From NCBI RefSeq assembly GCF_965279675.1, contig NZ_CBDIIJ010000002.1, forward strand, positions 2,046,001 through 2,110,000: 64,000 nucleotides of DNA. Reading direction: 5' to 3'. This document shows positions 8,313 through 16,567 of this stretch, in pieces (position 1 is the stretch's first letter; every line of letters begins with the position of its first letter). The stretch comes from Mucisphaera sp965279675 (GTDB lineage: Bacteria; Planctomycetota; Phycisphaerae; Phycisphaerales; Phycisphaeraceae). The translations under genes and the position numbers were made by a program. Below the pieces are notes generated by a model. The model did no database searches and was not told the origin of the DNA. It saw nothing but the letters and a program-made list of their open reading frames with translations.

Positions 8313-9188
8313 TTACTCCTGATTCGGTTTGAGGCCGACGGCGCGGTGGAGTTTGTGGATTTCGGTGCTGGTCAGCAGGCGCCAGTTGCCGACGCTGAGG
8401 CCTTTGAGCCGGAGTGGGCCGAGGCCGACGCGTTTGAGTCGGCGGACCTTGAGGCCGACGCGGACCATGAGTCGACGGATCTCGCGGTTCTGGCCTTCGC
8501 TGAGGGTGATGCCTAGGAGGGTTCGATCGCCTCGGGCGCGGTCGACTTCGTGGCGGATGATGGTGACCTCATCGACGGAGGCGCGTTTGGGCCTGGCGGT
8601 GCCGGCACTGGTTTTATGTTTCTGGTCGGCGAGGTAGAGGCCTTTGCGGAGCTTGTTGAGGTCGGCGTCTTCGAGGCGTCCACGTACCGAGACGATGTAG
8701 CGTTTCTGGACGCCATAGCTCGGGTGGGTGAGCCGGTGGGTGAGTTCGCCGTCGTCGGTGAGGAGGATGAGGCCGGTTGAGTCGGCGTCGAGTCGGCCGA
8801 CGGGGTAGAGGCGTTTGGCCAGGCCGGGGTCGATGAGATCGACGACGCGGGTTCGGCCTTCGGGGTCTTCGTTGGTGGAGATGACGTTGCGAGGTTTGTG
8901 CAGGAGGACGTAGGTGTGGCCGAAGCCGACGCCTGCTTTCCTGGGTCGGCGGCGGGGACGAGCGATGGTTTCGCCATCGACCTGGATGCGGTCCTGCGTG
9001 GGGTCGACCCAGGCCGGGAGGGTGTCAACAACCTGGCCGTTGACCATGACGCGGCCGGCTTCGATGAGTTCTTCGCAGTCGCGTCGGGAGGCGATGCCGG
9101 CGTTGGCGAGGGCCTTCTGCAGGCGGATGCCACGGCTGGCGTCGCGGAGCGGATCGCCCGTGGGATTGGAGGGAGCCGAGGGGTTCAT
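8313..9188 (-). CDS. RsuA/RluB-family rRNA pseudouridine synthase
   Basis: 291-residue pseudouridine synthase with an N-terminal S4 RNA-binding domain (LQKALANAGIASRRDCEELI) and a catalytic domain carrying GRLDADSTGLILLTDDGE, where the Asp of GRLD is the catalytic residue. HPSYGVQKRYIV and EGQNREIRRLM are further family signatures. It should modify a uridine in 16S or 23S rRNA; the RluB/RluE/RluF/RsuA choice cannot be made by eye. Its ATG overlaps the lptB stop by four bases. The Arg/Lys-rich segment before the catalytic domain is consistent with RNA binding. Confidence 0.9.
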   Translation of the reverse strand: MNPSAPSNPTGDPLRDASRGIRLQKALANAGIASRRDCEELIEAGRVMVNGQVVDTLPAWVDPTQDRIQVDGETIARPRRRPRKAGVGFGHTYVLLHKPRNVISTNEDPEGRTRVVDLIDPGLAKRLYPVGRLDADSTGLILLTDDGELTHRLTHPSYGVQKRYIVSVRGRLEDADLNKLRKGLYLADQKHKTSAGTARPKRASVDEVTIIRHEVDRARGDRTLLGITLSEGQNREIRRLMVRVGLKVRRLKRVGLGPLRLKGLSVGNWRLLTSTEIHKLHRAVGLKPNQE

Positions 9189-9967
9189 GGGGTGGGGGTG
9201 CTCAGTTCGGGCGGGTTGAGGCCGGGCTCTTCGTCGAATTCGTCGCCCTTGAACATCGAGCCGAGGTAGCTGTCGCGGACGGCCTCGTTGTTGATGAGTT
9301 CGCGTGGGGTGCCTTCGGCGAGGAGTTTGCCGTCGGCGAGGACGTAGGCGCGGTCGACGATCTCGAGGGTTCGCTGGACGTTGTGATCGGTGATGAGGAT
9401 GGAGATGTCTCGCTGCGAGCGTAGCCGGCGGACTTCGATCTGGAGGTCTTCGACGGCCTTGGGGTCGACCCCGCTAAAAGGCTCGTCGAGGAGGATGAGG
9501 GTGGGTTCGGAGATGAGGGCGCGGGCGATTTCGAGCTTGCGGCGCTCGCCGCCCGAGAGGGTCCTGGCGGGCTGCTTGCGGAGCTTGGTGAGGCCGAACT
9601 GGGCCATGAGTTCTTCGCAGCGATCGCGTCGTTCGGGGCGGCTGAGCGGGCGGGTTTCGAGGATGGCCTTGAGGTTCTGTTCGACGGTGAGCCGCTGAAA
9701 GATGCTGGGTTCCTGGGCGAGGTAGCCCATGCCGAGCTGGGCCCTGCGGTACATGGGAGTTTTGGAGACGTCCTTCTCGTGGAAGAGGACGCTGCCTTTG
9801 TCGGGGCGGATCATGCCCATGGTCATGCGGAAGCTGGTGGTCTTGCCGGCGCCGTTGCGGCCGAGGAGGCCGACGATCTCGCCTTCGCCGACGCGGAAGG
9901 AGACGTCGGAGACCACGGGGCGAGAGCCAAAAGTCTTGTGCAGGCCTTGTACGTTCAGCAGGGACAT
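9185..9967 (-). CDS. lptB: LPS export ABC transporter ATPase
   Basis: ABC ATPase of 260 residues. Walker A is GRNGAGKTT, the Q-loop region is LGMGYLAQEPSIF, the signature is LSGGERRKLEIARAL, and Walker B is LILLDEPFSGVDP, followed by ITDHNVQRTLEIVDRAYVL. The SIF and ITDHNV contexts are characteristic of LptB, which powers lipopolysaccharide extraction from the inner membrane. With kdsB elsewhere in the window, this points to a Gram-negative envelope with Kdo-containing LPS. The frame continues upstream to 10126, but the ATG at 9967 matches the family N-terminus. No lptA, lptC, lptF or lptG lies nearby. A short acidic tail (GDEFDEEPGLNPPEL) extends beyond the usual end. Confidence 0.9.
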   Translation of the reverse strand: MSLLNVQGLHKTFGSRPVVSDVSFRVGEGEIVGLLGRNGAGKTTSFRMTMGMIRPDKGSVLFHEKDVSKTPMYRRAQLGMGYLAQEPSIFQRLTVEQNLKAILETRPLSRPERRDRCEELMAQFGLTKLRKQPARTLSGGERRKLEIARALISEPTLILLDEPFSGVDPKAVEDLQIEVRRLRSQRDISILITDHNVQRTLEIVDRAYVLADGKLLAEGTPRELINNEAVRDSYLGSMFKGDEFDEEPGLNPPELSTPTP

Positions 9968-10033
9968 GTCGTTAGGATAGCCGGTGCGGCGGGTGGCTGG
10001 CTTGCGGGTCGTCTGACGAGCATCGGAGGTTTG

Positions 10034-11887
10034 ATGCGACTGGTGGCATCCTGGTTCTGGCAGCTGATTCCCGGCAACCCGATGCTGCAGCGGATTGTCT
10101 TTACATCCTCCCGGCGGATGCCGCATTTCTGGCTCCGGCTGGGGTTTCTGGGGGCATTGATCGTCCTGCTGCTGGTGGCCTTGTTTGCCGGCGGGGCGTT
10201 TTTCACGACCGGTGATGCCGGGCAGCTGGCGGCGGCCGGTTCGCAGCTGTTTGCAACGATTGCTTACGGGCAGCTGGTGCTGCTGTGTCTGTTGACGCCT
10301 GTGTTTCTGGGGGCGGCTTTGGTGAGTGAGCGGTCCGGGCGGACGATGGAGGTGCTTCTGACGACGCCGATGAGCAGCCTGCAGATCGTGCTAGGTTCGC
10401 TGCTGGGGCGGCTCTTCTTTCTGTTTGCGTTGCTGATCAGCAGCCTGCCTTTGATGGCGCTGGTTCGTCTGTTGGGCGGGGTGCGGGGCGAGTCGATGTT
10501 CGTGGCTTATGCGGTGGCCGCGTTGCTGCTGTTTTTTCTTGGGGCGGTGGCGGTTGCTTTGTCGAGCTGGCGGGTTGGCGGTCGGAGTGCTGTGCTGTTT
10601 TTCGTGATTGGTGTGGGCGGGTATCTGTTGCTGGTCTACGGCATCGATTTTCTGCTGCTACGGGCGCTTGATCCCGGGCGATCGACCTGGCTGACGCCGC
10701 TGCACCCGATGCTGGTTCTAGATGCTTCGGTGAATCCTGCGTCGTACCGGCCGCCGACGATGCCGGAGCTGGATGGGTATCCCTGGCTGCTGGCGTGGTA
10801 TCGGGCGCATCCGTTGCCCGTGTTTTCGCTGGCGACCCTGGGACTGGGATCCCTGTTGCTGTTGCTATCGACCCTGACGATGCGAAGCGGTTTGACCGAG
10901 CGGGTTTCGCGGTCACGCGAGCCGGCGGCGAGGCGGTCGTCCGAGGTCTGGTCGAATCCGGTGGCTTGGCGGGCCTGTCAGCGGCTGGGTCGTGGCTGGC
11001 TTGCCTGGGGCGTGCGGTTGCTGCTGCCGTTGGGCTCGGTGTTGATTGTGTCTCTGGTGCTGGTGCTGCATGCGTATGACCAGCTGCAGCCATCGCTGGG
11101 TGTTTCCTCGCGGGTGCGGCTGACCTCGTACGATCTAGTGCACACGCTGGTGCTGCTTCTGGTTGGGTTGCAGATGAGTCTGGGGCTGCTCATTGGCTTG
11201 TTTTACGCTTCTTCGACGGTGGCTCGTGAGCGGGAGGATGGGACGCTGGACCTGCTGCTTACAACGCCGATCGGCGCTAAGGCTTATCTGTGGGGCAAGG
11301 TGAGAGGACTGCTGAGTGGGCTGCTGCCGATGGCCGGAGGTGCTATTGCGACGCTGGCGGTGCCAGCGTTGTACAGCCTGATTGGCGGGTGGAGCGGCTG
11401 GGCGTCGGCGACCTACACGTTCACCAGCACGGTCGGGGCTGGGGGCTCGTTCACGCGAGAGGTTCCCTTGGTGCTGCCTGAGGCCCCGCTCTGGTTGGCG
11501 TTGACTTACGTCCCGATGCTCGCTGCGGCGATCACGATCGGTCTGGGGCGGTCGATCACGGCGAAGAGTGTGCTGCTGGCGCTGGTTCCGACGCTTCTGA
11601 TCTGCCTGGGGCTGCTGGGTTTGTCGGCGGTGATCGGTATCTCTGCGGGTCAGTCGATTTCGCAGTTCGGGCTGGTGATCAACAGCCTGAATCCGTTCAC
11701 GCACCTCGTGTTTGTGACGATGCCCTGGGAACTCGCGGCCGATTTCGCGGCGTATCCGGTCACGGGTCGGGTCTCGCTGGGGATGGGTTCGCTGCTGGCG
11801 GCGCTGGCCTTTGGAGCGTTTGTGTATGGGCGGATGGCCCTGACGATCAGCGGGTTCGACCATGCGGTTCGCAAGGCGGATACTTAG
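10034..11887 (+). CDS. ABC-2-type permease, two fused halves
   Basis: Large membrane protein of 617 residues with about a dozen hydrophobic segments in two similar halves. Each half carries the ABC-2 cytoplasmic signature: ERSGRTMEVLLTTPMSSLQ in the first and REREDGTLDLLLTTPIGAKAY in the second, each followed by a helix. This is the internal duplication expected of a single-chain permease that replaces a homodimer. The substrate is unknown. The ATG at 10034 has a strong GGAGG six bases upstream (10025-10033 region). It is divergent from lptB and shares a 66-base intergenic region with it. No partner ATPase gene follows; LptB next door has its own known partners, so pairing with it is only a possibility. 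Confidence 0.82.
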   Translation: MRLVASWFWQLIPGNPMLQRIVFTSSRRMPHFWLRLGFLGALIVLLLVALFAGGAFFTTGDAGQLAAAGSQLFATIAYGQLVLLCLLTPVFLGAALVSERSGRTMEVLLTTPMSSLQIVLGSLLGRLFFLFALLISSLPLMALVRLLGGVRGESMFVAYAVAALLLFFLGAVAVALSSWRVGGRSAVLFFVIGVGGYLLLVYGIDFLLLRALDPGRSTWLTPLHPMLVLDASVNPASYRPPTMPELDGYPWLLAWYRAHPLPVFSLATLGLGSLLLLLSTLTMRSGLTERVSRSREPAARRSSEVWSNPVAWRACQRLGRGWLAWGVRLLLPLGSVLIVSLVLVLHAYDQLQPSLGVSSRVRLTSYDLVHTLVLLLVGLQMSLGLLIGLFYASSTVAREREDGTLDLLLTTPIGAKAYLWGKVRGLLSGLLPMAGGAIATLAVPALYSLIGGWSGWASATYTFTSTVGAGGSFTREVPLVLPEAPLWLALTYVPMLAAAITIGLGRSITAKSVLLALVPTLLICLGLLGLSAVIGISAGQSISQFGLVINSLNPFTHLVFVTMPWELAADFAAYPVTGRVSLGMGSLLAALAFGAFVYGRMALTISGFDHAVRKADT

Positions 11888-11907
11888 CCTGAGAGGCTGG
11901 CTGCTTG

Positions 11908-13005
11908 CTACTGAACAAAGGGGCTGGTGCGGACCTTGTCGAGTAGGCGGCTGAGCGCGCCTGCGATGAGGATGCCGAAGAGGGCGCCTTCCGGGCTTTG
12001 GGTCCATGTCAGGCCGATGATGGCGCCTGAGCCTGTGATGGCTGCTGCGATCACTCTGCCGGTGAGGCTGATGGGCATGCCATGCTCGGCGTGCACGAGG
12101 AGGATCAGCAGGAGAGGGGTGCTGAGCAGGACGTAGCTGATCCAGGTGGAGAAGGCGAGGGAACCGACGGGCATGAAGGCTTCCAGGACGGTCCAGGGCT
12201 CACCCTCGCTGGGCCAGATCGCGGCGGTGATGCCAGCGGCGAGGAGGCCGTAGGTGGGCACCCGCCAGGAGAGGATGCGGCCACGCAGCAGGAAGGCGCC
12301 GCAGAGCAGCAGGCAGGGAAGGCTGACCAGCCCCAGCCAGGCCGGCTCGTGATTCCAGATGACTTGGGTGAGTGGTGGCAGCTGCTGGTGCGAGATGAGC
12401 TGCGGCCACTGCTTCGGGTCCTGTGTCACGGTTTGCCAGTGGTCGGTCACCGCGGTGGCGAGTCGGCTTGTTTGTGGGCTTGCTGCGTTCGAGCTGGTTT
12501 CGTGCAAGGGTTGTGGCCATGCGGGGATGCTGGTGGTCTGCCAGTTGCCAGGTTGCTTGTTTGCCTGGCTGGTTGGGGCGTCGGGTGCGGCCAGGAGCGG
12601 CCAGGTCAGGAGTGCGGCAAGGATGGCGGGGTGGATGCGGATGGGAGAGGAGCGGCCGAGCCAGAGGGAGACGGTGCCGGTGATGAGGCCGGTGGCGAGG
12701 GCTCGGAGCAGGGCATCCTCAGGGCGGAGGATGAGCGATGTGGCGAGTCCGAGCGTGATGAGGTAGATCAGTCGGGGCTGGACGCTGAGCCAGCATCGGT
12801 TGCATGCCAGGGCTGCGGCGACATAGCCAGCGGCGACGGTTGCTGCGGTGCATGTGAGCGAGAGGATCAGGGCCCACGGGCCGACGGCCAGCGTTGCCAT
12901 CAGGACGAGCCCGCCCATGCCGATCATGGCCTGGCGGTCGTAGCCGGCGGTGTCGAACCGGGGCCTGAGCCAGGGACGCCCGCAGATGGATAGGCTCTGG
13001 CTCAC
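11908..13005 (-). CDS. RnfD/NqrB-like membrane protein, diverged
   Basis: Integral membrane protein of about 365 residues with roughly nine hydrophobic segments. The C-terminal part (SLTGRVIAAAITGSGAIIGLTW, then PEGALFGILIAGALSRLLDKV) follows the RnfD pattern of GR-x(n)-Y/W-x-EG-x-F-A-I-L-x-N-x-x-x-P-x-I-D. The IHPAILAALLTWPLL segment matches the region before the flavinylation site, but the S(T/G)AT motif that carries covalent FMN in RnfD/NqrB is replaced by DAPTSQANK. The start is GTG at 13005, overlapping the RnfC-like stop as GTGA; the frame remains open further upstream inside that gene. No RnfA, B, E or G gene is in the window. Confidence 0.65.
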   Translation of the reverse strand: MSQSLSICGRPWLRPRFDTAGYDRQAMIGMGGLVLMATLAVGPWALILSLTCTAATVAAGYVAAALACNRCWLSVQPRLIYLITLGLATSLILRPEDALLRALATGLITGTVSLWLGRSSPIRIHPAILAALLTWPLLAAPDAPTSQANKQPGNWQTTSIPAWPQPLHETSSNAASPQTSRLATAVTDHWQTVTQDPKQWPQLISHQQLPPLTQVIWNHEPAWLGLVSLPCLLLCGAFLLRGRILSWRVPTYGLLAAGITAAIWPSEGEPWTVLEAFMPVGSLAFSTWISYVLLSTPLLLILLVHAEHGMPISLTGRVIAAAITGSGAIIGLTWTQSPEGALFGILIAGALSRLLDKVRTSPFVQ

Positions 13006-14036
13006 GGCCCGGGCTCCTCGCAGGCATCGGCGCCATGGCGTGATCGGAGCGGGGTCGCGAGGTCGATACCCGAGGGGCAGACCTGGGTGCAGAGGCCACA
13101 ATCGAGACACCAGTCGAGGCCGGGGTCTTTGAGCTGGCCGTTCTCGACGCGTTTGACCAGTTCGAGGGGTCGTAGGTGCGTTGGGCAGACGTCGGCGCAC
13201 CAGCCGCAGCTGATGCAGGGCTCGGGCGTCGGACGGGTTTTCTCCGGTGGGGCTCGGAAGACGGCTTCAGCACCGGGTGCCAGGCCTTGGGCTGGGCTCA
13301 TGCTGACGCCTGAGAGAGGGTCACCCATCACGAGCTGGTGTTCGGGTCCGCTCAGGGCCTGCGGGATCTGGCCGGGCATGAGCCACTGGATCTGGCCGTC
13401 GGTATCTTCGGCTCTTTGTGCCAGCCAGACGGGGCGTGCGCGGTCGAGCCGCTGATGCTTGATCCAGCGTCCCAGGCGTGCGCAGATCCAGGGATCGACC
13501 AGGATCAGCCCGATCTCGACGGGGTTCTGGCCCGGCTTGAGTCTTCTGCGTCCGGCGGTGGCGGCGTGCCAGGCGACGAGTGTCGGGTCGCCGGCCGGGT
13601 AGACGAGGTCCTGATGGAGAATACCCGTGTTGCGTTCGCGGGCGATGCGACGATTGGCCCTCAGGCCTTTGGTGGCCTTGGGCAGCAGCATCAGTTTCTG
13701 CCCGGCGTTGGTGATGCGCGCGATGAGATCAAGGCCGTCGGCGATCTCGCGTGGGTAAGTACGCAGGAGAGCCGTCCGGATGGCAAAGGGCGGGTAGCGG
13801 TCGAGTCCGACCATGACGACCATCGCGACAGGCTCTTTGGCAGCCCGGAGCTGCTGGTCGAGGTCAGGAAGCTTGTGTAGGTCCCAGCCGGTGGTCTGGT
13901 TGATGGCCGTGCGCCAGGCGGCGATATCTCCGGGGTCTGGCGGGCGTTGCGCGTCCTCCGACCCCACCGAGGGTGGGTCTGGGACCAGCAGGGTGCAGCC
14001 CCTGCGAAACTCCATGCCGCCGCATCGTCGATCCAT
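13002..14036 (-). CDS. RnfC-like iron-sulfur protein, reduced
   Basis: 344-residue protein. Its C-terminal third has two 4Fe-4S clusters of RnfC type: CISCGWCADVCP and CLDCGLCTQVCP. The segment HQLVMGDPLSGV followed by a Pro-rich linker into EPCISCG is where RnfC has GGPMMG ... EPCIRCGRC. YPAGDPTLV resembles the YPQGGEKQLI block. The N-terminal GGAGFPTH-type NADH/FMN-binding motif of canonical RnfC is absent, and the protein is shorter than usual. It is coupled to the RnfD-like gene by a 4-base overlap, so the two probably form a membrane electron-transfer unit with an unidentified donor. ATG at 14036 is used; an internal ATG at 14015 is possible. Confidence 0.7.
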   Translation of the reverse strand: MDRRCGGMEFRRGCTLLVPDPPSVGSEDAQRPPDPGDIAAWRTAINQTTGWDLHKLPDLDQQLRAAKEPVAMVVMVGLDRYPPFAIRTALLRTYPREIADGLDLIARITNAGQKLMLLPKATKGLRANRRIARERNTGILHQDLVYPAGDPTLVAWHAATAGRRRLKPGQNPVEIGLILVDPWICARLGRWIKHQRLDRARPVWLAQRAEDTDGQIQWLMPGQIPQALSGPEHQLVMGDPLSGVSMSPAQGLAPGAEAVFRAPPEKTRPTPEPCISCGWCADVCPTHLRPLELVKRVENGQLKDPGLDWCLDCGLCTQVCPSGIDLATPLRSRHGADACEEPGP

Positions 14037-14152
14037 GCCCGTATCCTAGCTTCACAGCGCCTGTTGCCGGCTTTGGGGCTCGACCGTATTGCGGGGCTTG
14101 CCTAGAGTATGGATTCTGACTGGTCCGATTCCTGAGCACGGAGCGATGTTCG

Positions 14153-15346
14153 ATGCAGCTTTGGCAGCCGCCTCTGGCCCCGAAATACACCCAGGCGTCC
14201 GACGAGGAGCTTGCGTCGGCGATCCGCGCCCGCAAGGCCGAACTTGGGTCGTCTGTGGTGATCCTCGGGCATCATTACCAGCAGGACGAGGTGATTCAGT
14301 TCGCCGATTTCACGGGCGACTCTTTTAAGCTCTCGCAGCTGGCGGCGGAGCGGGTGACTGAAGTGGGTGCCAAAGCGGTGATCTTCGCGGGCGTGCACTT
14401 CATGGCCGAGTCGGCAGACATCCTGACGCCCGACGACGTGTCGGTGATCCTGCCGGACCTGTCTGCGGGCTGTTCGATGGCGGACATGGCCGACCTTGAG
14501 GACGTGACGGACGCCTGGGAGCAGATGCATGAGGTGCTGCCCGATGACGTTCGGGTGATCCCGATCACGTATATGAACTCGACCGCGGCGATCAAAGCCT
14601 TCTGCGGGGAGCATGGCGGGGCGGTCTGTACCTCCTCGAACGCGCGGGCCATTCTCGAGTGGGCGTTGCGTGGCGGGGATACGCCGGTCGCTGAGGGCGA
14701 GCGGATCAAGATCATCTTCCTGCCCGACCAGCATCTGGGGCGGAATACGGCCGTTGACCTTGGCTACGACATCGAGAAGGACACCTGCCTGTGGGACCCG
14801 CGGCATCCTGAGGGGCTTGGCGGGAACGATGAAGATACGCTCGATCGGGTGACGTTCATGCTCTGGCGTGGGCACTGCTCGGTGCACAAGCTGTTTCGGC
14901 CGGAGCACGTGGATCAGATCCGCGAGCAGTGGCCGGATGTGACGGTGGTCGTGCATCCCGAGTGCGAGCACGACGTGGTGAAGAAGGCCGACCTCTCGGG
15001 CTCGACCGAGAAGATCATCCAGCTGATCGAGCAGGCCGAACCCGGCACGCGTTGGGCGATCGGTACCGAGGTGCACTTGGTAAAGCGGCTGAGCGAGGCG
15101 GCGGCCAGGCGTGGTGTGACCGCACGGATCCTCTCGGACTGTCAGTGCCTCTGCACGACGATGTATCGGATCGATATGCCGCACCTGCTCTACAGCCTGG
15201 ACGAGTTGGCTGCGGGCCGGATCCCGAATCGTGTGAAGGTGGATGAGAGCACGCGGCACTGGTCGCTTCGTGCGTTGGACCGGATGCTTGAGATTACGGG
15301 GGCTCCGCCTCTCAAGGCGGCTGCGGCTGAGCATCTGGGCTCGTGA
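14153..15346 (+). CDS. nadA: Quinolinate synthase
   Basis: Condenses iminoaspartate with dihydroxyacetone phosphate to quinolinate in NAD synthesis, using an oxygen-sensitive 4Fe-4S cluster. The N-terminal ILGHHYQQDEV is the family hallmark. Cluster cysteines are visible in GCSMAD (Cys107), GHCSVH (Cys242) and the C-terminal CQCLC (330-334). Other signatures are FMAESADILTP, YMNSTAAIKAF, CTSSNA, FLPDQHLGRNT and HPECEHDV. The 397-residue length is that of the longer NadA type. GGAG lies nine bases before the ATG. nadB and nadC are not adjacent. The downstream peptidase gene starts at the NadA stop codon. Confidence 0.97.
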   Translation: MQLWQPPLAPKYTQASDEELASAIRARKAELGSSVVILGHHYQQDEVIQFADFTGDSFKLSQLAAERVTEVGAKAVIFAGVHFMAESADILTPDDVSVILPDLSAGCSMADMADLEDVTDAWEQMHEVLPDDVRVIPITYMNSTAAIKAFCGEHGGAVCTSSNARAILEWALRGGDTPVAEGERIKIIFLPDQHLGRNTAVDLGYDIEKDTCLWDPRHPEGLGGNDEDTLDRVTFMLWRGHCSVHKLFRPEHVDQIREQWPDVTVVVHPECEHDVVKKADLSGSTEKIIQLIEQAEPGTRWAIGTEVHLVKRLSEAAARRGVTARILSDCQCLCTTMYRIDMPHLLYSLDELAAGRIPNRVKVDESTRHWSLRALDRMLEITGAPPLKAAAAEHLGS

Positions 15347-16530
15347 TGCCGCGGAGTGAACCGGTCGGTCTCACCCTGACGCTGGCTGTCTTTGTTGGCT
15401 TCACCATCTGGCTCGGAGGATGTCGAATGGCCGCCGAGCAACCTCAGAGATCCAAAGAGCATCGAAGCCTGGGTGAGGCCGGTGCACACGCAGAAGGTCG
15501 TCGGGCGCGTGATCTGGGTCTTCGGATCGGGGTGCTCAATCCCGGGCCGCTGAACGCCATCACGGATGTGGAAGGTGTGCGTGTCGGGCATCGGACGCTG
15601 ATCGAAGGCACCGATGTGCGCACCGGTGTGACAGCGATTCTGCCTCATGGCGGGAATGTCTTTCGGGACAAGGTCCCTGCGGCGATCGTGGTGGGTAATG
15701 GTTTCGGCAAGTTCGCGGGGTTTACGCAGGTGCGGGAACTTGGCACTCTCGAAACGCCGATCGTCCTGACCAACACGCTGTCGGTGGCGGCGGGCATCGA
15801 GGGTCTGATCCGGCACACGCTGGCCCAGCCGGGCAACGAGCGGGTGCTGTCGGTGAATGCCGTGGTCGGTGAAACCAATGACGGCTATCTCAACGACATC
15901 CGCGGGATGCACGTTACGGTTGATGATGTCCTTAGGGCCATTGCCTCAGCCGATACGGGTCCGGTTGAAGAGGGTTCGGTCGGGGCCGGGACCGGGATCA
16001 CGCTGTTTGGCTACAAGGGCGGGATCGGCACGGCGTCACGCGTCCTCTCGACCGAGCACGGCGGGTACACCATCGGCGTTCTGGTGCAGGCCAACTACGG
16101 CGGAGAGCTCACGATCGCGGGTATCTCGATGGGCGAGCTGCTGCTTGAGGAAGCCGAGACATCGGCCGACGGCTCTTGCGTGATTGTGATCGCGACGAAC
16201 GCTCCGCTGTCTGCGAGGAATCTTGAGCGGCTGGCCCGGCGATCGTTCATCGGCCTGGGGCGGACCGGTTCGTATCTGTCCAACGGCTCGGGGGATTATG
16301 CGGTCGCGTTCTCGACCGGCTACATCGTGCGTGAGCAGGGCTTGTTGGAGGAGCCTGTGGCTCTGGTCACGAACCGGCGCATGAGCCCGCTGTTCCAGGC
16401 GGTGGCTGAAGCGACCGAGGAGGCCGTGCTGAACGCGCTGTTTATGGCGACGACGGTGACGGGCCGCGATGGGAACACGCGCGAGGCGGTGCCGGTGGAG
16501 CGCGTGCTAAGGGCCATCAAGCAGCGGTAA
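15346..16530 (+). CDS. P1/DmpA-family (S58) peptidase, probable lipoprotein
   Basis: Self-processing N-terminal-nucleophile peptidase of the DmpA family, 394 residues. Family signatures are DVEGVRVGHRTL, GVTAILPHGG, NTLSVAAGIEGL, VVGETNDGYLND and GSVGAGTG. The predicted nucleophile is Ser277 in ADGSCVIVIATNAPLS, where DmpA cleaves itself before the Ser of a Gly-Ser pair. The N-terminus has a hydrophobic run ending LGGC, a lipobox with Cys26, so the protein is likely a lipid-anchored periplasmic aminopeptidase; many family members are cytosolic. The ATG at 15346 overlaps the nadA TGA by one base; a GTG one codon earlier is also possible. The role may be peptide turnover; nothing ties it to NAD synthesis beyond coupling. 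Confidence 0.85.
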   Translation: MPRSEPVGLTLTLAVFVGFTIWLGGCRMAAEQPQRSKEHRSLGEAGAHAEGRRARDLGLRIGVLNPGPLNAITDVEGVRVGHRTLIEGTDVRTGVTAILPHGGNVFRDKVPAAIVVGNGFGKFAGFTQVRELGTLETPIVLTNTLSVAAGIEGLIRHTLAQPGNERVLSVNAVVGETNDGYLNDIRGMHVTVDDVLRAIASADTGPVEEGSVGAGTGITLFGYKGGIGTASRVLSTEHGGYTIGVLVQANYGGELTIAGISMGELLLEEAETSADGSCVIVIATNAPLSARNLERLARRSFIGLGRTGSYLSNGSGDYAVAFSTGYIVREQGLLEEPVALVTNRRMSPLFQAVAEATEEAVLNALFMATTVTGRDGNTREAVPVERVLRAIKQR

Positions 16531-16567
16531 GGGGTCTGCTGATCTTTCGTCGTGTTATGGGGTGCGC

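Noticed and set aside
9779..10033. N-terminal extension of the ABC-2 permease
   Set aside because: It is the complement of lptB; a strong GGAGG precedes the ATG at 10034.
9968..10126. N-terminal extension of LptB
   Set aside because: The extra 53 residues do not resemble LptB and would overlap the start of the divergent permease gene; the ATG at 9967 fits the family.
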